A DNA stretch of 64,000 bases from Niveibacterium microcysteis (GCF_017161445.1 NZ_CP071060.1:806001-870000), one strand, 5' to 3'; counted from the stretch's first letter, positions 53,625-62,797 are shown. The notes: generated by a model from the letters alone, not told the origin. A program made the numbers and translations.

Positions 53625-54098
53625 ATGACGGAACTGTTTCATTGGTCCGACGATTTTTCCGTCGGCATTGAGGAGATCGACGCGCAACACAAGGAGCTGG
53701 TCGACCTGCTCAACCAGTTGCACGAAGCGATTCACGAACACCACGGCCGCGACACGTCGCGCGCGATTCTCGACAAGCTCGCGGACTACACCCGCACCCA
53801 CTTCGCGGTGGAAGAGAGCCTGATGCGGGTGAGCAACTATCCGGAGTTCGCCCAGCACAAACAGAACCACGAGGATCTGATCGCGCAGGTGCACGCCTTG
53901 CAGGAAAAGCTCGACAGCGGTCAGGCCGCCATCACCTTCGAGTTGCTGCACTTCCTCAAGGTGTGGCTCACGCGGCACATCAACGAAGCCGACAAGCGTT
54001 TCGGCGCCTTCTTCATTACGGCGGGGGTGTCGCCGCAGTGGTCGCCGGAGGTGAAGCGCTCGATGGAGGCTAAGAAGTGGTGGTGGAAGTTCTGGTAG
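53625..54098 (+). CDS. Bacteriohemerythrin
   Basis: A 157-residue di-iron oxygen-binding protein. Iron ligands are in DAQHKELVDLLNQLHEAIHEH (first His), ADYTRTHFAVEESLM (H-x3-E), YPEFAQHKQNHEDL (H-x3-H) and WLTRHINEADKRFG (H-x4-D), all in canonical order. GGGGGAG precedes ATG 53625. A 20-residue Lys/Trp-rich tail (AKKWWWKFW) could attach to the membrane. Its 3' end overlaps the convergent TIM-barrel gene by 29 bases. Such proteins often supply oxygen to membrane oxidases or signal oxygen. Confidence 0.94.
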   Translation: MTELFHWSDDFSVGIEEIDAQHKELVDLLNQLHEAIHEHHGRDTSRAILDKLADYTRTHFAVEESLMRVSNYPEFAQHKQNHEDLIAQVHALQEKLDSGQAAITFELLHFLKVWLTRHINEADKRFGAFFITAGVSPQWSPEVKRSMEAKKWWWKFW

Positions 54099-55032
54099 CC
54101 GAACGCCGCTCGCGCAGCGACAGCGCGCGCATCCAGCGAGCGGTCGCTGCGATGGCTTCGGTGGCGGGCGCGTAACCTTCGTGTTCGATGGATAACGCGC
54201 CGCAATAGTCGATTGCGTGCAGGGTATCGAGGATGCCCTGCCACGCCGCTGCGTCGTGTCCCTCGCCGGGTGGCGCGAAGTACCAAGCACGTTCGTCCAT
54301 GCGGGCGTGCGGCGTGCAGTCGAGCAGGCCCGCATCATCCATGACGTCGGGCCGGAAGCAGACATCCTTCAGGTGCACATGGAACACCGCATCGCCCAGC
54401 CGCTGGATCGCGCGTGCCGGGTCGATACCCTGCCACCAGAGGTGGCTCGGATCCACATTGGCGCCGAGCGCCGGGCCGCAGGCTTCGCGCAGGCGGCGCA
54501 GCGTGGCGGGGGAATGCACCGCAAACCCGCCATGAAGTTCCAGCGCAATCTTCACGCCGAGCGCGCGGGCGCGTTCGGTGAGCGGTTGCCAGTAGGGGAT
54601 CAGCGATTCACGCCACTGATGCTCGAACTGGTCGGCGTATTCCTGCGGCCAGCCGATCACGGGCCAGTTGAGCACGCCGCCGGTTCCCGGCTGGCCTGAG
54701 AAGCCGACCACCACCGGGATCTCCATTTCGCTCGCGGCTTCGAGTGCAGCGCGGAAGTCGCCGTCGTGCGCGGCGGCGATCGTGGCGTCCGGGTGCAGTG
54801 GATTGCCGTGGCAGGACAGCGCCATCAGCTCCACGCCGTGCGACTGGCAGGTGTTGCGCAGCCGCGCACATGCCGCGTTGTCGCCGGCCAGCAGGCGGGC
54901 ATCCGCATGGCGGGTGCCCGGGTAGCCGCCGACACCGAGTTCCAGGCCGTAGATTTCGTGCGCGACGAGGTAGTCGAGCGCTTCGTCCAAGGTGTTGTGC
55001 GGCAGGCAGGATGCGAACGCGGCGAGTTTCAT
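54070..55032 (-). CDS. Sugar phosphate isomerase/epimerase-type TIM barrel protein
   Basis: A 320-residue AP_endonuc_2 (xylose isomerase-like) TIM barrel. LGVGGYPGTRHAD, ELMALSCHGNPLHPD, VVVGFSGQPGTG, KIALELHGGFAVHSPATLRRL (metal Glu/His), GANVDPSHLWWQGIDPARAI, VFHVHLKDV (metal His), and IDYCGALSIEHEGYAP (metal Glu) are the metal-ligand and core-strand blocks. The last 15 residues (RERRSATRTSTTTS) are low complexity and overlap hemerythrin. Its ATG overlaps the stop of the GGDEF-EAL gene, so the two are coupled. Substrate unknown. Confidence 0.88.
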   Translation of the reverse strand: MKLAAFASCLPHNTLDEALDYLVAHEIYGLELGVGGYPGTRHADARLLAGDNAACARLRNTCQSHGVELMALSCHGNPLHPDATIAAAHDGDFRAALEAASEMEIPVVVGFSGQPGTGGVLNWPVIGWPQEYADQFEHQWRESLIPYWQPLTERARALGVKIALELHGGFAVHSPATLRRLREACGPALGANVDPSHLWWQGIDPARAIQRLGDAVFHVHLKDVCFRPDVMDDAGLLDCTPHARMDERAWYFAPPGEGHDAAAWQGILDTLHAIDYCGALSIEHEGYAPATEAIAATARWMRALSLRERRSATRTSTTTS

Positions 55033-56843
55033 GCGCTGAATTCCGGTGCCAGCAGTGCCGCAAAGTCAGCCGCTGCGCGTGCCGGGCTGAACAGATAGCC
55101 TTGCACCGCCGGGCAGCCGGCATCGCGCAGGAAATCAAGCTGCGCCTGCGTTTCGACCCCTTCGGCGGTGACTTCGAAACCGAAGGTCTGCGCCAGGTGC
55201 AGGATCGAACGCGTGATCGCGATGTCGCCCGGGTGCACCGGCAGGCCCTGCACGAAGCTGCGGTCGATCTTCAGGCGGTGGATCGGCAACTGCTTGAGGT
55301 AAGCCAGACTGGAGTAGCCGGTACCGAAGTCGTCCACCGCGAGCGCAACGCCGAGCGCAGCGATTCGGGCGAGCGTGGAGATGTTGCCGTCGGCGTCGGC
55401 CATCAGCACGCCCTCGGTCAGTTCGAGTTCCAGCGCGTTGCCGGGCACGCCGGTTTCGCGCAGCCGGCTGCTGAGGCGCTCAACGAAGCGCGGGCTGCCG
55501 AAATGGGTGCCAGAGATGTTGATCGCCAGCCGCAGGTTCAGATGCCCTTCCGCACGCCAGGCGGCGAGCTGGCGCAAGCCGGTGTCGAGCACCCATTCGC
55601 CGACCTGTTCGATCAAGCCTGTCTGCTCGGCGATCGGGATGAAGCGCGCGGGCGAAATCGGACTGCCTTGGGCGTCACGCAGGCGAAGCAGCGCTTCGGC
55701 ACCGACGATGCGGCCGGTGCGTGCGTCGTTGACCGGCTGGTAGTGCAGCTCGAAGGCGTTTTCCTTCAGCGCATCGCGGATCCGCAGTTCGATGCGGCGG
55801 CGCGCGGTGGTTTCGCTGGCCAGCGCTTCCTCGAACCAGCAAACGCGGTTGCGCCCCTTCTTCTTCGCTTCATACATCGCGATATCGGCGTGCTTGATCA
55901 GCGTTTGCCGGTCGCGACCGTGTTCCGGGTGCACCGCGATGCCGATACTGCTCGACACCACGTACTTGGTGCCGCCGATCTCGTACGGCGTACCGATCGC
56001 ACCTTCGAGCCGGGTGGCAAGGTGATCCAGCGCTTCCGGGCTGTCGGATCCGAGCGGTGAGAGCAGCAGGAATTCGTCGCCACCCAGGCGCACCAGCAGG
56101 TCGTTGCGGTCGATTTCGCCTTTCAGGCGCGAGGCGAGCTGGCGCAGCAGTTCGTCGCCGACGGAGTGGCCGTCGGTGTCGTTGATCAGCTTGAAGTTGT
56201 CGAGATCCAGGAACAAGGCCGCAAAGCGTGGGTGGCGGGCGGCGAAGGGCTCGAACTGCTCTTCGAGGTGACGGCGGTTGAACAGCCCGGTCAGCGGATC
56301 GTGGCGGGCGAGGAATTCCACTTCGCGCTGGTAGCGCTTGCGCAGCGTGATGTCGCGCGCGATGCCGGCGGTGCCGACGACTTCGCCATCCGCCCCGAAC
56401 ACCGGCACCTTGATTGTCTCGGCCCAGCCGATTTCGCCGTCCGGGCGATGGATCTCTTCCTCGGTGCGTTCGACCTGGCGCGAAGTCATCACCATGCGAT
56501 CGTGGGCCTGGTAGTGCGCTGCCATGTCGGGGGGCGAAAGGTCATAGTCGGACTTGCCGATCAGTGATTCCGGCGTCAGGTTGAAGACCTCGCCGAACTT
56601 GCGATTCACCAGCATGAAGCGGCAGTCGGTGTCCTTCAGCCATGCGAGGTCGTCGATGCTGTCCATCAGCGCCTGCTGGTGTGCCTGCAGCAGGCGCAGC
56701 TGCGCGACCGCCGCAAGCGCTGCGGTGCGGGCGGACTCCGAGGCCTCGCGTTCGCGCTTCATCGCATGATCGGCACGCCGCGCCCCGATCCAGAATGCGG
56801 CGGGCATACCCAGAACGAATGCAGCCAGGACCCAGCTAGACAC
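55029..56843 (-). CDS. PAS-GGDEF-EAL c-di-GMP signalling protein
   Basis: A 604-residue protein starting at GTG 56843, seven bases after GAGG. One N-terminal transmembrane helix (SSWVLAAFVLGMPAAFWIGA), a PAS domain (MDSIDDLAWLKDTDCRFMLVNRKFGEVFNLTPESLIGKSD..., TAGIARDITLRK), a GGDEF domain with intact GGDEF at 254-258, and an EAL domain with EAL at 383-385 and FDDFGTGYSSLAYL (here VDDFGTGYSS), ELTEGV and GVETQAQ, all needed for phosphodiesterase. Which activity dominates is unknown. Its stop overlaps the TIM-barrel start (ATGA). Confidence 0.93.
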   Translation of the reverse strand: MSSWVLAAFVLGMPAAFWIGARRADHAMKREREASESARTAALAAVAQLRLLQAHQQALMDSIDDLAWLKDTDCRFMLVNRKFGEVFNLTPESLIGKSDYDLSPPDMAAHYQAHDRMVMTSRQVERTEEEIHRPDGEIGWAETIKVPVFGADGEVVGTAGIARDITLRKRYQREVEFLARHDPLTGLFNRRHLEEQFEPFAARHPRFAALFLDLDNFKLINDTDGHSVGDELLRQLASRLKGEIDRNDLLVRLGGDEFLLLSPLGSDSPEALDHLATRLEGAIGTPYEIGGTKYVVSSSIGIAVHPEHGRDRQTLIKHADIAMYEAKKKGRNRVCWFEEALASETTARRRIELRIRDALKENAFELHYQPVNDARTGRIVGAEALLRLRDAQGSPISPARFIPIAEQTGLIEQVGEWVLDTGLRQLAAWRAEGHLNLRLAINISGTHFGSPRFVERLSSRLRETGVPGNALELELTEGVLMADADGNISTLARIAALGVALAVDDFGTGYSSLAYLKQLPIHRLKIDRSFVQGLPVHPGDIAITRSILHLAQTFGFEVTAEGVETQAQLDFLRDAGCPAVQGYLFSPARAAADFAALLAPEFSA

Positions 56844-57016
56844 GGCTCGACCTCGTCGGGCTGGGCTGAAGGGCTGACGCGCCAAGCGGTGCAGCGGGCT
56901 GCGCCGGGAGATTGCAGTGGGGGGGCATGCGTGTCTGGCGGACCATGATCTGACGGATCTTACAGAAACGTCATTTCGATGTGCGACTTGAGTTGCCCCT
57001 GCCGAGGCAGGCACGA

Positions 57017-57409
57017 TCAGCGTCCGAACAAGCTCCCCAATCCCTGCGAGAGCAGATCGCTGGCGCCTTCCACCGAGCCGCCCGGCGTGAGCGTATCGAC
57101 CAGCTGTGGCAACCCTTGTGCGAGCTGGTTGGTCACGGTGCCGGCATCCATGCCCAGCGCGGCTGCAAGTTTGCCGATCACCGCAGGGCCAAGCGCCGCG
57201 GACAGCTGATCAGCCGAAACCGGCAGGTTCGCGCCCGTGCCCACCCAGGACTTCACCTGATCGGCCAGCCCGCCCTGGTTAAGCTGGGCCAACAGGCCGG
57301 CCAGCCCGCCTTCGTGACTCTGCAAGAGCTGCTGCGCAATCTGCAGCACCGGGCTGGCGCCGTCGCTGCCGCCCAGCAGTTCGCCCGCGAGTTGATCGAG
57401 TAGTCCCAT
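57017..57409 (-). CDS. YidB family protein (DUF937)
   Basis: A 130-residue helical Gly/Ala/Leu-rich protein matching YidB/DUF937: MGLLDQLAGELLGG, LQIAQQLLQSHEGGLAGLLAQLNQGGLADQVKSWVGTGANLPVSADQLSAALGPAVIGKLAAALGMDAGTVTNQLAQGLPQLVDTLTPGG. GGAGG precedes the ATG. Function is unsettled; no signal peptide. It stands between the GGDEF-EAL gene and the glycosyltransferase operon. Confidence 0.93.
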   Translation of the reverse strand: MGLLDQLAGELLGGSDGASPVLQIAQQLLQSHEGGLAGLLAQLNQGGLADQVKSWVGTGANLPVSADQLSAALGPAVIGKLAAALGMDAGTVTNQLAQGLPQLVDTLTPGGSVEGASDLLSQGLGSLFGR

Positions 57410-57469
57410 GGCTGCCTCCGCATACGTCTACAGCCTTAACTCAAGGCGAGATCCCGTGATTTGCCAAGC

Positions 57470-58618
57470 TCATTCTTTGGTGGATGCTCGGCGGGAGATT
57501 GTCTCCCGCAAGCTCGCCTCGAAGTCTGCGACGACGGCCTCCCACGCCAGCGGCAGCACGCTGCGCCGTGCTGCCTCGCCCAGCGTGGCGCGCAGCTCGG
57601 CGTCTTGGGCAAGGCGCACGGCGGCGGCGATGAACCCGGCTTCGTCGCCTTCGGGCACGGTGGCGCCGTTCTCGCCGTTGCGGATCAGCAGCGCGGCGGC
57701 GGCGCAGTTGTAGGCGGCGACGGTGAGTCCGCTGGCCATTGCCTCGACGGTGACATTGCCGAAGGTCTCGGTGAGGCTGGGGAAGAGGAACAGGTCGGCC
57801 GACGCGTAGTGCGTTGCAAGGTCGGCGCCGTAACGGGCGCCGGCGAAGTGGTGATCCGGGTGCGCGCGGGCGAGGCTGTTGCGGGCCGGGCCGTCGCCGA
57901 CCCACACCATGCGCGCATTCGGCATCGCGGCGTTGATGTGGCGGAAGCTCGCCTCAACCAGTGAAAGGTTCTTCTCCGGCGCCAGGCGGCCGACGTAGAG
58001 CACCGCGAGGCCGTCCGGCGCCACGCCCCAGCGTGCGCGCAGCGAGGCGTCGCGGCGCATCGGCGAGTACAGCTCGGTATCCACGCCGCGCCCCACCACG
58101 CGTACGCCGGGAATACCCTGGTCGCCCAGCGCGCCGGCGAGTTCGGGGGTTGGAACCAGCGTGGCATCCGCGCTGCGGTGGAAGTGCCTCAACCAGCGGG
58201 CGATGGCCGGTTTGAGCACCCCGGCGCCGTAGTGGCGCGAGTAGCGATCGAAGTTGGTGTGGTAGCCGGAGCTGATCGGAATGCCCAGCTTGCGTGCCGC
58301 CTGGATCGCGGACCAGCCGAGCGGGCCTTCGGTGACCACATGGACTGCGTCCGGCCGCTGGATCGACCAGCCGCGGTGCAGGTAGCCACTGGCGGGCAGG
58401 CCAAAGCGAAGGCCCGGATACCCGGGCAGCGGCAGGCCGCCAACCAGCCACTCGTCGGCGAGCGGTGTTTCGCGCCGCTGCTGGCGTGGGCGTACGACGG
58501 TGATGCGGTGGCCGCGGCCGCGCATGCCGTGGATCAGGCGCTGCACCGTCATGGCAACGCCGTTGACCTCCGGCGGATGGGTTTCGGTGACAACGGCAAT
58601 GCGAAGCGGAGCGGGCAT
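57470..58618 (-). CDS. Glycosyltransferase family 4 protein (operon 3' end)
   Basis: A 382-residue GT-B enzyme. The N-domain (LRIAVVTETHPPEVNGVAMTVQRLIHGMRGRGHRITVVRP) and SGYHTNFDRYSRHYGAG resemble GDP-mannose-dependent alpha-mannosyltransferases acting on lipids. The C-domain has VLYVGRLAPEKNLSLVEASF, WVGDGPA and the E-x7-E-like LFLFPSLTETFGNVTVEAMASGLTVAAY. It lies 9 bp after dgkA, so is the last gene of a four-gene operon. A diacylglycerol or glycolipid acceptor is plausible from context; the sugar is not predictable. Confidence 0.9.
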   Translation of the reverse strand: MPAPLRIAVVTETHPPEVNGVAMTVQRLIHGMRGRGHRITVVRPRQQRRETPLADEWLVGGLPLPGYPGLRFGLPASGYLHRGWSIQRPDAVHVVTEGPLGWSAIQAARKLGIPISSGYHTNFDRYSRHYGAGVLKPAIARWLRHFHRSADATLVPTPELAGALGDQGIPGVRVVGRGVDTELYSPMRRDASLRARWGVAPDGLAVLYVGRLAPEKNLSLVEASFRHINAAMPNARMVWVGDGPARNSLARAHPDHHFAGARYGADLATHYASADLFLFPSLTETFGNVTVEAMASGLTVAAYNCAAAALLIRNGENGATVPEGDEAGFIAAAVRLAQDAELRATLGEAARRSVLPLAWEAVVADFEASLRETISRRASTKE

Positions 58619-58627
58619 GGTCGATCC

Positions 58628-58996
58628 TCAGGCAAGCAGTACACAGGCCCACACGACGACCACGTTGCTCAGCGCGACGAACACGGCGGCGCTGCCGATG
58701 TCCTTGGCGCGCTTGGAGAGCGTGTGGCTGTCGAGCGAGATGCGGTCGATCGCGGCCTCGATCGCGGAGTTCAGCAGTTCCACGATCAACACCAGCAGCA
58801 CGCTCGCGATCATCAGTGCGCGCCCCAGCATGCTCACTGGCAATAGCAGCGCGGCGGGGATCATCAGCGCGGCGAGCAGCGCCTCCTGCCGGAAGGCGTC
58901 TTCGTGGCGGTAGGCTGCGCGGAAACCCTCCATCGAATAATGGAAGGCGTTCCACAAGCGCCTTAGGCCTGTCTTGCCTTTGAAGGGGCTTTCCAT
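58628..58996 (-). CDS. dgkA: Diacylglycerol kinase
   Basis: A 122-residue membrane kinase, the same length as E. coli DgkA, with three helices and the catalytic helix E73-LLNSAIEAAIDRISLDSHTLSKRAKDIGSAAV (E69/E76 equivalents). It phosphorylates diacylglycerol to phosphatidic acid, recycling the product of phospholipid head-group removal. AGGAG precedes ATG 58996. Its 5' end overlaps the upstream glycosyltransferase gene by 34 bases. Confidence 0.95.
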   Translation of the reverse strand: MESPFKGKTGLRRLWNAFHYSMEGFRAAYRHEDAFRQEALLAALMIPAALLLPVSMLGRALMIASVLLVLIVELLNSAIEAAIDRISLDSHTLSKRAKDIGSAAVFVALSNVVVVWACVLLA

Positions 58997-60171
58997 GCGG
59001 GCTCCTGGCTGGAATGGGCGAGCCGGACTTCGCGGTATAGCGCCGCGAGACGGGCAGTGAGGGTGAGGTCCGACCAGTCGCGCGCGAGTGCGCGGGCTTC
59101 GTCGCCGAGACGGGTGCGCAAGGCGCTGTCGCTGGCGAGCCGGGCCATCGCGTCGCCGAAGGCGGCCACCTCGTCTGGCGGCACCAGCGCACCACGGCCG
59201 GCGCCAAGCAGGTCGCAAGTACCCATCTCCGCCAGTGCGACGACCGGCAGGCCGACCGCCATGGCCTCGATCAACACCAGGCCCTGGGTCTCGGTGCGGG
59301 AGGCGAAGGCGAACAGATCCGCCGCGGCGTAGCAGTCCGGCAACTCGCGTGCGCGGTCGAGGTAGCCGATGAAGCGCACATGCTCGCTCTGGCCCAGCGT
59401 GTGCGCCTTCTCGCGCAGCGATTCAAGTGCTGGCCCTTCACCCGCCACCACCAGCAGCAGGCGGGGTTGGACAACGCGGGCGTGCGCCAGCGCCTCGATC
59501 AAAAAGCCGATGTTCTTTTCGTGCGCGGCGCGGCCGACGAACAATGCGACCGGTTGATCCGGTGGAATCCGGTAGCGCGCGCGAAAGCGTGCGCGGTGGC
59601 TGGCGCGGTCGCACAGCGCGAACTGGCTGATCGGCACGCCGGTTGGCAGCACATGCAGCGGGGCAGTGATGCCGTAGTCGCGCAGGCGCTGCGCCATCGC
59701 GTTGGAGGGCACGATCGTCGCGTTCAATGCATTGCATTGGCTGCGCGACAGTCGCCGTGCCAGGCCGCGCAGCCAGGCTTCGGGCAGGAAGCGTGCATAC
59801 AGGTGCAGGTACTCCTCGAACAGCGTGTGGTAGGTGGCGACCACCGGAAGCCCGTAGCGCCGTGCTGCGGCGAGACCCGCGTAATGCGCGGTGAAGGGCG
59901 TCTGGATGTGGATCAGGTCGGCGTGCTGCGCGGCGGTCATCACCGCACGCCGCACCCGAAAGGGGGCGACGAAGCGGTCTTCCGGGTCCATCGGCACGCG
60001 CCAGCCGGGCAGGCGCGTGATGCCGGGCTCGCCGTCTTCATCCTCATAGCGCGGCACCACCAGTTGCACGTCCACGCCGTGCTCGGCCAGACCGCGACGG
60101 TGGGTGTCGATCGCGGTCGACACGCCATTTACGCGTGGAAAAAACACATCGGACACCATCAGCACGCGCAT
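58963..60171 (-). CDS. Glycosyltransferase family 4 protein (operon second gene)
   Basis: A 402-residue GT-B glycosyltransferase. RVLMVSDVFFPRVNGVSTAIDTHRRGLAEHGVDVQLVVPRY, VVATYHTLFEEYLHLYARFLP, ALFVGRAAHEKNIGFLIEALAHARV, VVAGEGP and LFAFASRTETQGLVLIEAMAVGLPVVAL (E-x7-E) are the donor-binding blocks. The ATG lies three bases after a TTG that extends the frame, and four bases after the metallophosphoesterase stop. Sequence style is close to lipid glycosyltransferases such as alpha-mannosyl/glucosyl diacylglycerol enzymes; acceptor identity is inferred from its neighbours. Confidence 0.9.
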   Translation of the reverse strand: MRVLMVSDVFFPRVNGVSTAIDTHRRGLAEHGVDVQLVVPRYEDEDGEPGITRLPGWRVPMDPEDRFVAPFRVRRAVMTAAQHADLIHIQTPFTAHYAGLAAARRYGLPVVATYHTLFEEYLHLYARFLPEAWLRGLARRLSRSQCNALNATIVPSNAMAQRLRDYGITAPLHVLPTGVPISQFALCDRASHRARFRARYRIPPDQPVALFVGRAAHEKNIGFLIEALAHARVVQPRLLLVVAGEGPALESLREKAHTLGQSEHVRFIGYLDRARELPDCYAAADLFAFASRTETQGLVLIEAMAVGLPVVALAEMGTCDLLGAGRGALVPPDEVAAFGDAMARLASDSALRTRLGDEARALARDWSDLTLTARLAALYREVRLAHSSQEPAWKAPSKARQA

Positions 60172-60174
60172 CAA

Positions 60175-60954
60175 TCAGGCTTTCTCAAGAAGTTCGGGGC
60201 TGGGCAGGGCGGCGGTTGCCGCGCCGCGCCAGGTCACCAGTTCAAGGCGGCCGTCGAGGTGTTCGACGATGCCGGTGCAGGAGTCCACCCAGTCGCCGCA
60301 ATTCACATAGGTCAGACCATCGACCTCACGAATCGCGGCCCAGTGGATATGGCCGCAGATCACGCCGTCGAGCTTGCGGTCGCGCGCCGCGTGGATCACC
60401 GATTCCTCGAAATCGAAGATGAACTGCAGCGCGGTCTTGACCCGCCGCTTGGCGTAGCCGGCAAGCGACCAGTAGCCGGCCCAGCCGAGTCTGCGACGCA
60501 CCCATGACAGGACGATGTTGAGGCGCACCAGCAGCGTGTAGGACATGTCGCCGAGCACCGCGACCCAGCGGTGATAGCGGGTTACCTGATCGAACTCGTC
60601 ACCATGCACGAGCAGGAAGCGGCGGCCGTCTGCGGTGGTGTGCACATGTTCGTGTTCGACGCGGATGTCACCGAATACGGTGCCGCAGTAGTCGCGCAGC
60701 GCCTCGTCGTGGTTGCCGGGGATGAAGACGATCTCTTCGCCATGGCGGGCGCGCCGCAGCAGCTTCTGCACCACGGTGTTCTGCGCCGCGCTCCAGTGAA
60801 TGCTGCGGCTCATCGCCCAGAAATCGATGATGTCGCCGATCAGGAACACTTTGTCGGCGGGGTGTTCGCGCAGGAAGTCGAGCAGTTGCTCGGCTTGGCA
60901 GGCGCGGGTTCCGAGGTGGATGTCGGATAGAAAGAGAGTTCTCACGCGCGGCAT
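60175..60954 (-). CDS. PlcP-like metallophosphoesterase (phospholipase C or UDP-2,3-diacylglucosamine hydrolase family)
   Basis: A 259-residue calcineurin-type phosphoesterase. Metal ligands: [48 protein letters not shown] and [12 protein letters not shown]. The long middle [19 protein letters not shown] and [18 protein letters not shown], and the end [18 protein letters not shown], match the PlcP group of bacterial manganese phospholipases C involved in lipid remodelling, which is related to but distinct from LpxH. The start at 60954 follows GGAAGA. It opens the operon with the glycosyltransferase and dgkA. PlcP activity is inferred, not shown. Confidence 0.85.
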   Translation of the reverse strand: MPRVRTLFLSDIHLGTRACQAEQLLDFLREHPADKVFLIGDIIDFWAMSRSIHWSAAQNTVVQKLLRRARHGEEIVFIPGNHDEALRDYCGTVFGDIRVEHEHVHTTADGRRFLLVHGDEFDQVTRYHRWVAVLGDMSYTLLVRLNIVLSWVRRRLGWAGYWSLAGYAKRRVKTALQFIFDFEESVIHAARDRKLDGVICGHIHWAAIREVDGLTYVNCGDWVDSCTGIVEHLDGRLELVTWRGAATAALPSPELLEKA

Positions 60955-61118
60955 GGCGGCGGATCTTCCGGGCCGCGTGTTGCAGGGGCATGACGATGTC
61001 ACGCCACTTCGATGACGCCGTTGCCCGACGCGTGGCGCCGATGCTGCGGCTTTCCGGCGAGGCTGCGCGCGCTTCGCTACAATCGCTGTCCGACTGCTGC
61101 AATGCTCACGAACCCATC

Positions 61119-61793
61119 ATGAACCAGGATCAACTCAAGCAACTCGTCGCACAGGCTGCGGCGGACTATGTCGCGGCCAACGCTCCGGAGGGCTGCGTCT
61201 TGGGCGTCGGCACCGGCTCGACGGCCAACCTCTTCATCGACGCGCTGGCGCCGATCAAATCGCGCTTTGTCGGTGCGGTGGCGAGTTCCGAAGCCAGCCG
61301 TGTGCGGCTGGAAGGCTTGGGGATCCGCGTGCTGGATCTCAACGAGGTCACTGAGATTCCGATCTATGTCGATGGCGCCGATGAGGTGGACCCGGGCCTC
61401 AACGCGATCAAGGGCGGCGGCGCAGCGCTGACGCGCGAGAAGATCGTTGCCGCCGTGGCGCGCGAGTTCGTTTGCATCGCCGACGCGAGCAAGAAGGTCG
61501 GCGTGCTCGGCAAGTTCCCGCTGCCGGTGGAGGTGATCCCGATGGCGCGCGAACATGTGGCGCGCGAACTGCGCAGGCTGGGCGGCGATCCGCGCTGGCG
61601 TGAGGGTGTGGTGACCGATAACGGCAATGTCATCCTGGACGTGCATGGTCTCTCCATCACCGATCCGGCCGCGCTGGAAAGTACCATTGACCACATCACT
61701 GGCGTCGTCACGAGCGGCTTGTTTGCCCGTCGCGGTGTTGATCTCCTGCTGATCAGCAGCCCGAGCGGTGTCGAGCGACTGTCACGCAGTTGA
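61119..61793 (+). CDS. rpiA: Ribose-5-phosphate isomerase A
   Basis: A 224-residue isomerase converting ribose-5-phosphate and ribulose-5-phosphate. [58 protein letters not shown] (catalytic D and E/K) and [14 protein letters not shown] are the conserved blocks. The ATG at 61119 gives the canonical [18 protein letters not shown] start. TACAAT at 61078-61083 may be a -10. It feeds ribulose-5-phosphate to the prk step in this genome. Confidence 0.97.
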   Translation: MNQDQLKQLVAQAAADYVAANAPEGCVLGVGTGSTANLFIDALAPIKSRFVGAVASSEASRVRLEGLGIRVLDLNEVTEIPIYVDGADEVDPGLNAIKGGGAALTREKIVAAVAREFVCIADASKKVGVLGKFPLPVEVIPMAREHVARELRRLGGDPRWREGVVTDNGNVILDVHGLSITDPAALESTIDHITGVVTSGLFARRGVDLLLISSPSGVERLSRS

Positions 61794-61841
61794 AATCTTG
61801 GGTGCGTAACCTCTCCGGGTTATGCGTGAAAGGATTGAGGC

Positions 61842-62519
61842 ATGACCGAACACACTTCCAAGCAGTTCGACCTTGAGCTGGAAAGCATCCGCACCCGCGT
61901 GATGCAGATGGGCGGACTCGTAGAACAACAGATTTCGCGCGCGATCGAAGGCCTGATCGACGGCAATCAGGATCTGATCGAGCGCGTGATCGAGGACGAT
62001 CATCGGGTCAATGCCCTCGAAATGGACCTCGACGAGGCCTGCTCGCAGGTCATCGCGAAGCGCCAGCCGGCGGCGATAGATCTGCGTCTGATCTTCGCGG
62101 TGCTCAAGGCGATCACCGACCTGGAACGCATCGGCGACGAAGCGAAGAAGATCGCGAAGATGGCGAAGGCGATTCATGGCGGCGCGCTAGCGGTGCCGCG
62201 GGTGCAGCTGTCGCATATGTCCGAGATGGCGATCAACGAACTGCGTCAGGCGCTCGACGCCTTCGCTCGCCTCGATACCGATGCCGCCGATGAGGTGGTG
62301 CGTTCGGACAAGTTGATCGACGCTGAATTCAAGGGCGTGATGCGCCAGGTGATCACCTTCATGATGGAAGACCCGCGCACGATTTCGGGCGGTATCGACA
62401 TCATCTTCGTCGCCAAGGCGCTCGAACGCATTGGCGACCACGCGAAGAACATGGCGCAGTACGTGTTCTACATGGCGCGCGGTGAAGATGTGCGCCATGT
62501 GAAATCAGTTGCTGGCTGA
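61842..62519 (+). CDS. phoU: Phosphate-specific transport accessory protein PhoU
   Basis: A 225-residue all-helical protein with two PhoU domains (residues about 17-105 and 120-205), including the metal-binding patterns ALEMDLDEACSQVIA, AITDLERIGDEAKKIAKMAK and ALERIGDHAKNMAQYV. It restrains PhoR-PhoB signalling when phosphate is ample. Unusually, no pst genes are adjacent. AAAGGA precedes the ATG. It is followed by a strong terminator. Confidence 0.96.
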   Translation: MTEHTSKQFDLELESIRTRVMQMGGLVEQQISRAIEGLIDGNQDLIERVIEDDHRVNALEMDLDEACSQVIAKRQPAAIDLRLIFAVLKAITDLERIGDEAKKIAKMAKAIHGGALAVPRVQLSHMSEMAINELRQALDAFARLDTDAADEVVRSDKLIDAEFKGVMRQVITFMMEDPRTISGGIDIIFVAKALERIGDHAKNMAQYVFYMARGEDVRHVKSVAG

Positions 62520-62537
62520 TATTCGCCGGCGCAAAAG

Positions 62538-62565
62538 AAAAGGGCGGCTGTGGCCGCCCTTTTTC
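62538..62565. terminator. Bidirectional terminator after phoU
   Basis: AGGGCGGC / GCCGCCCT stem with loop TGTG, flanked by AAAAGAAAA on the left and TTTTTC on the right. It can serve phoU and the small minus-strand reading frame beyond it. Confidence 0.93.
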
Positions 62566-62578
62566 ATTGCGGGGTACG

Positions 62579-62797
62579 TCAGACGACCCAGCTGATGCCC
62601 GCTTCGTCGCCGTCATCGTCGCCGTATGGGTCGGCCAGTTCATGTTCGTGCAGTTCGGCGCGGCGCATCGCGCGTGCCAACTCGGCATCGCTGATGCGCA
62701 AGACCGGGTCGTTCGCCGCGGGGCCGCGATTCGGCACCGGCAAGGGGGAGAAACAGATCATCTGGGGCCTCGTGTCGTGTGTGTGCATAGCCACCAT
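62579..62797 (-). CDS. Small hypothetical protein
   Basis: A 72-residue reading frame (or 69 residues from ATG 62788) ending 14 bp from a bidirectional terminator, which supports its reality. The sequence (MICFSPLPVPNRGPAANDPVLRISDAELARAMRRAELHEHELADPYGDDDGDEAGISWVV) has a helical Arg/Glu middle and an acidic tail with no membrane helix. No ribosome binding site of good quality. No family recognised. Confidence 0.4.
   Translation of the reverse strand: MVAMHTHDTRPQMICFSPLPVPNRGPAANDPVLRISDAELARAMRRAELHEHELADPYGDDDGDEAGISWVV

Noticed and set aside
60955..61118. Possible Pho box (CGTCAT-type units with 22-bp period) upstream of the PlcP-like gene
   Set aside because: Only the first and third of three heptamer units resemble the consensus; the middle unit does not. 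Not enough to report as a site.
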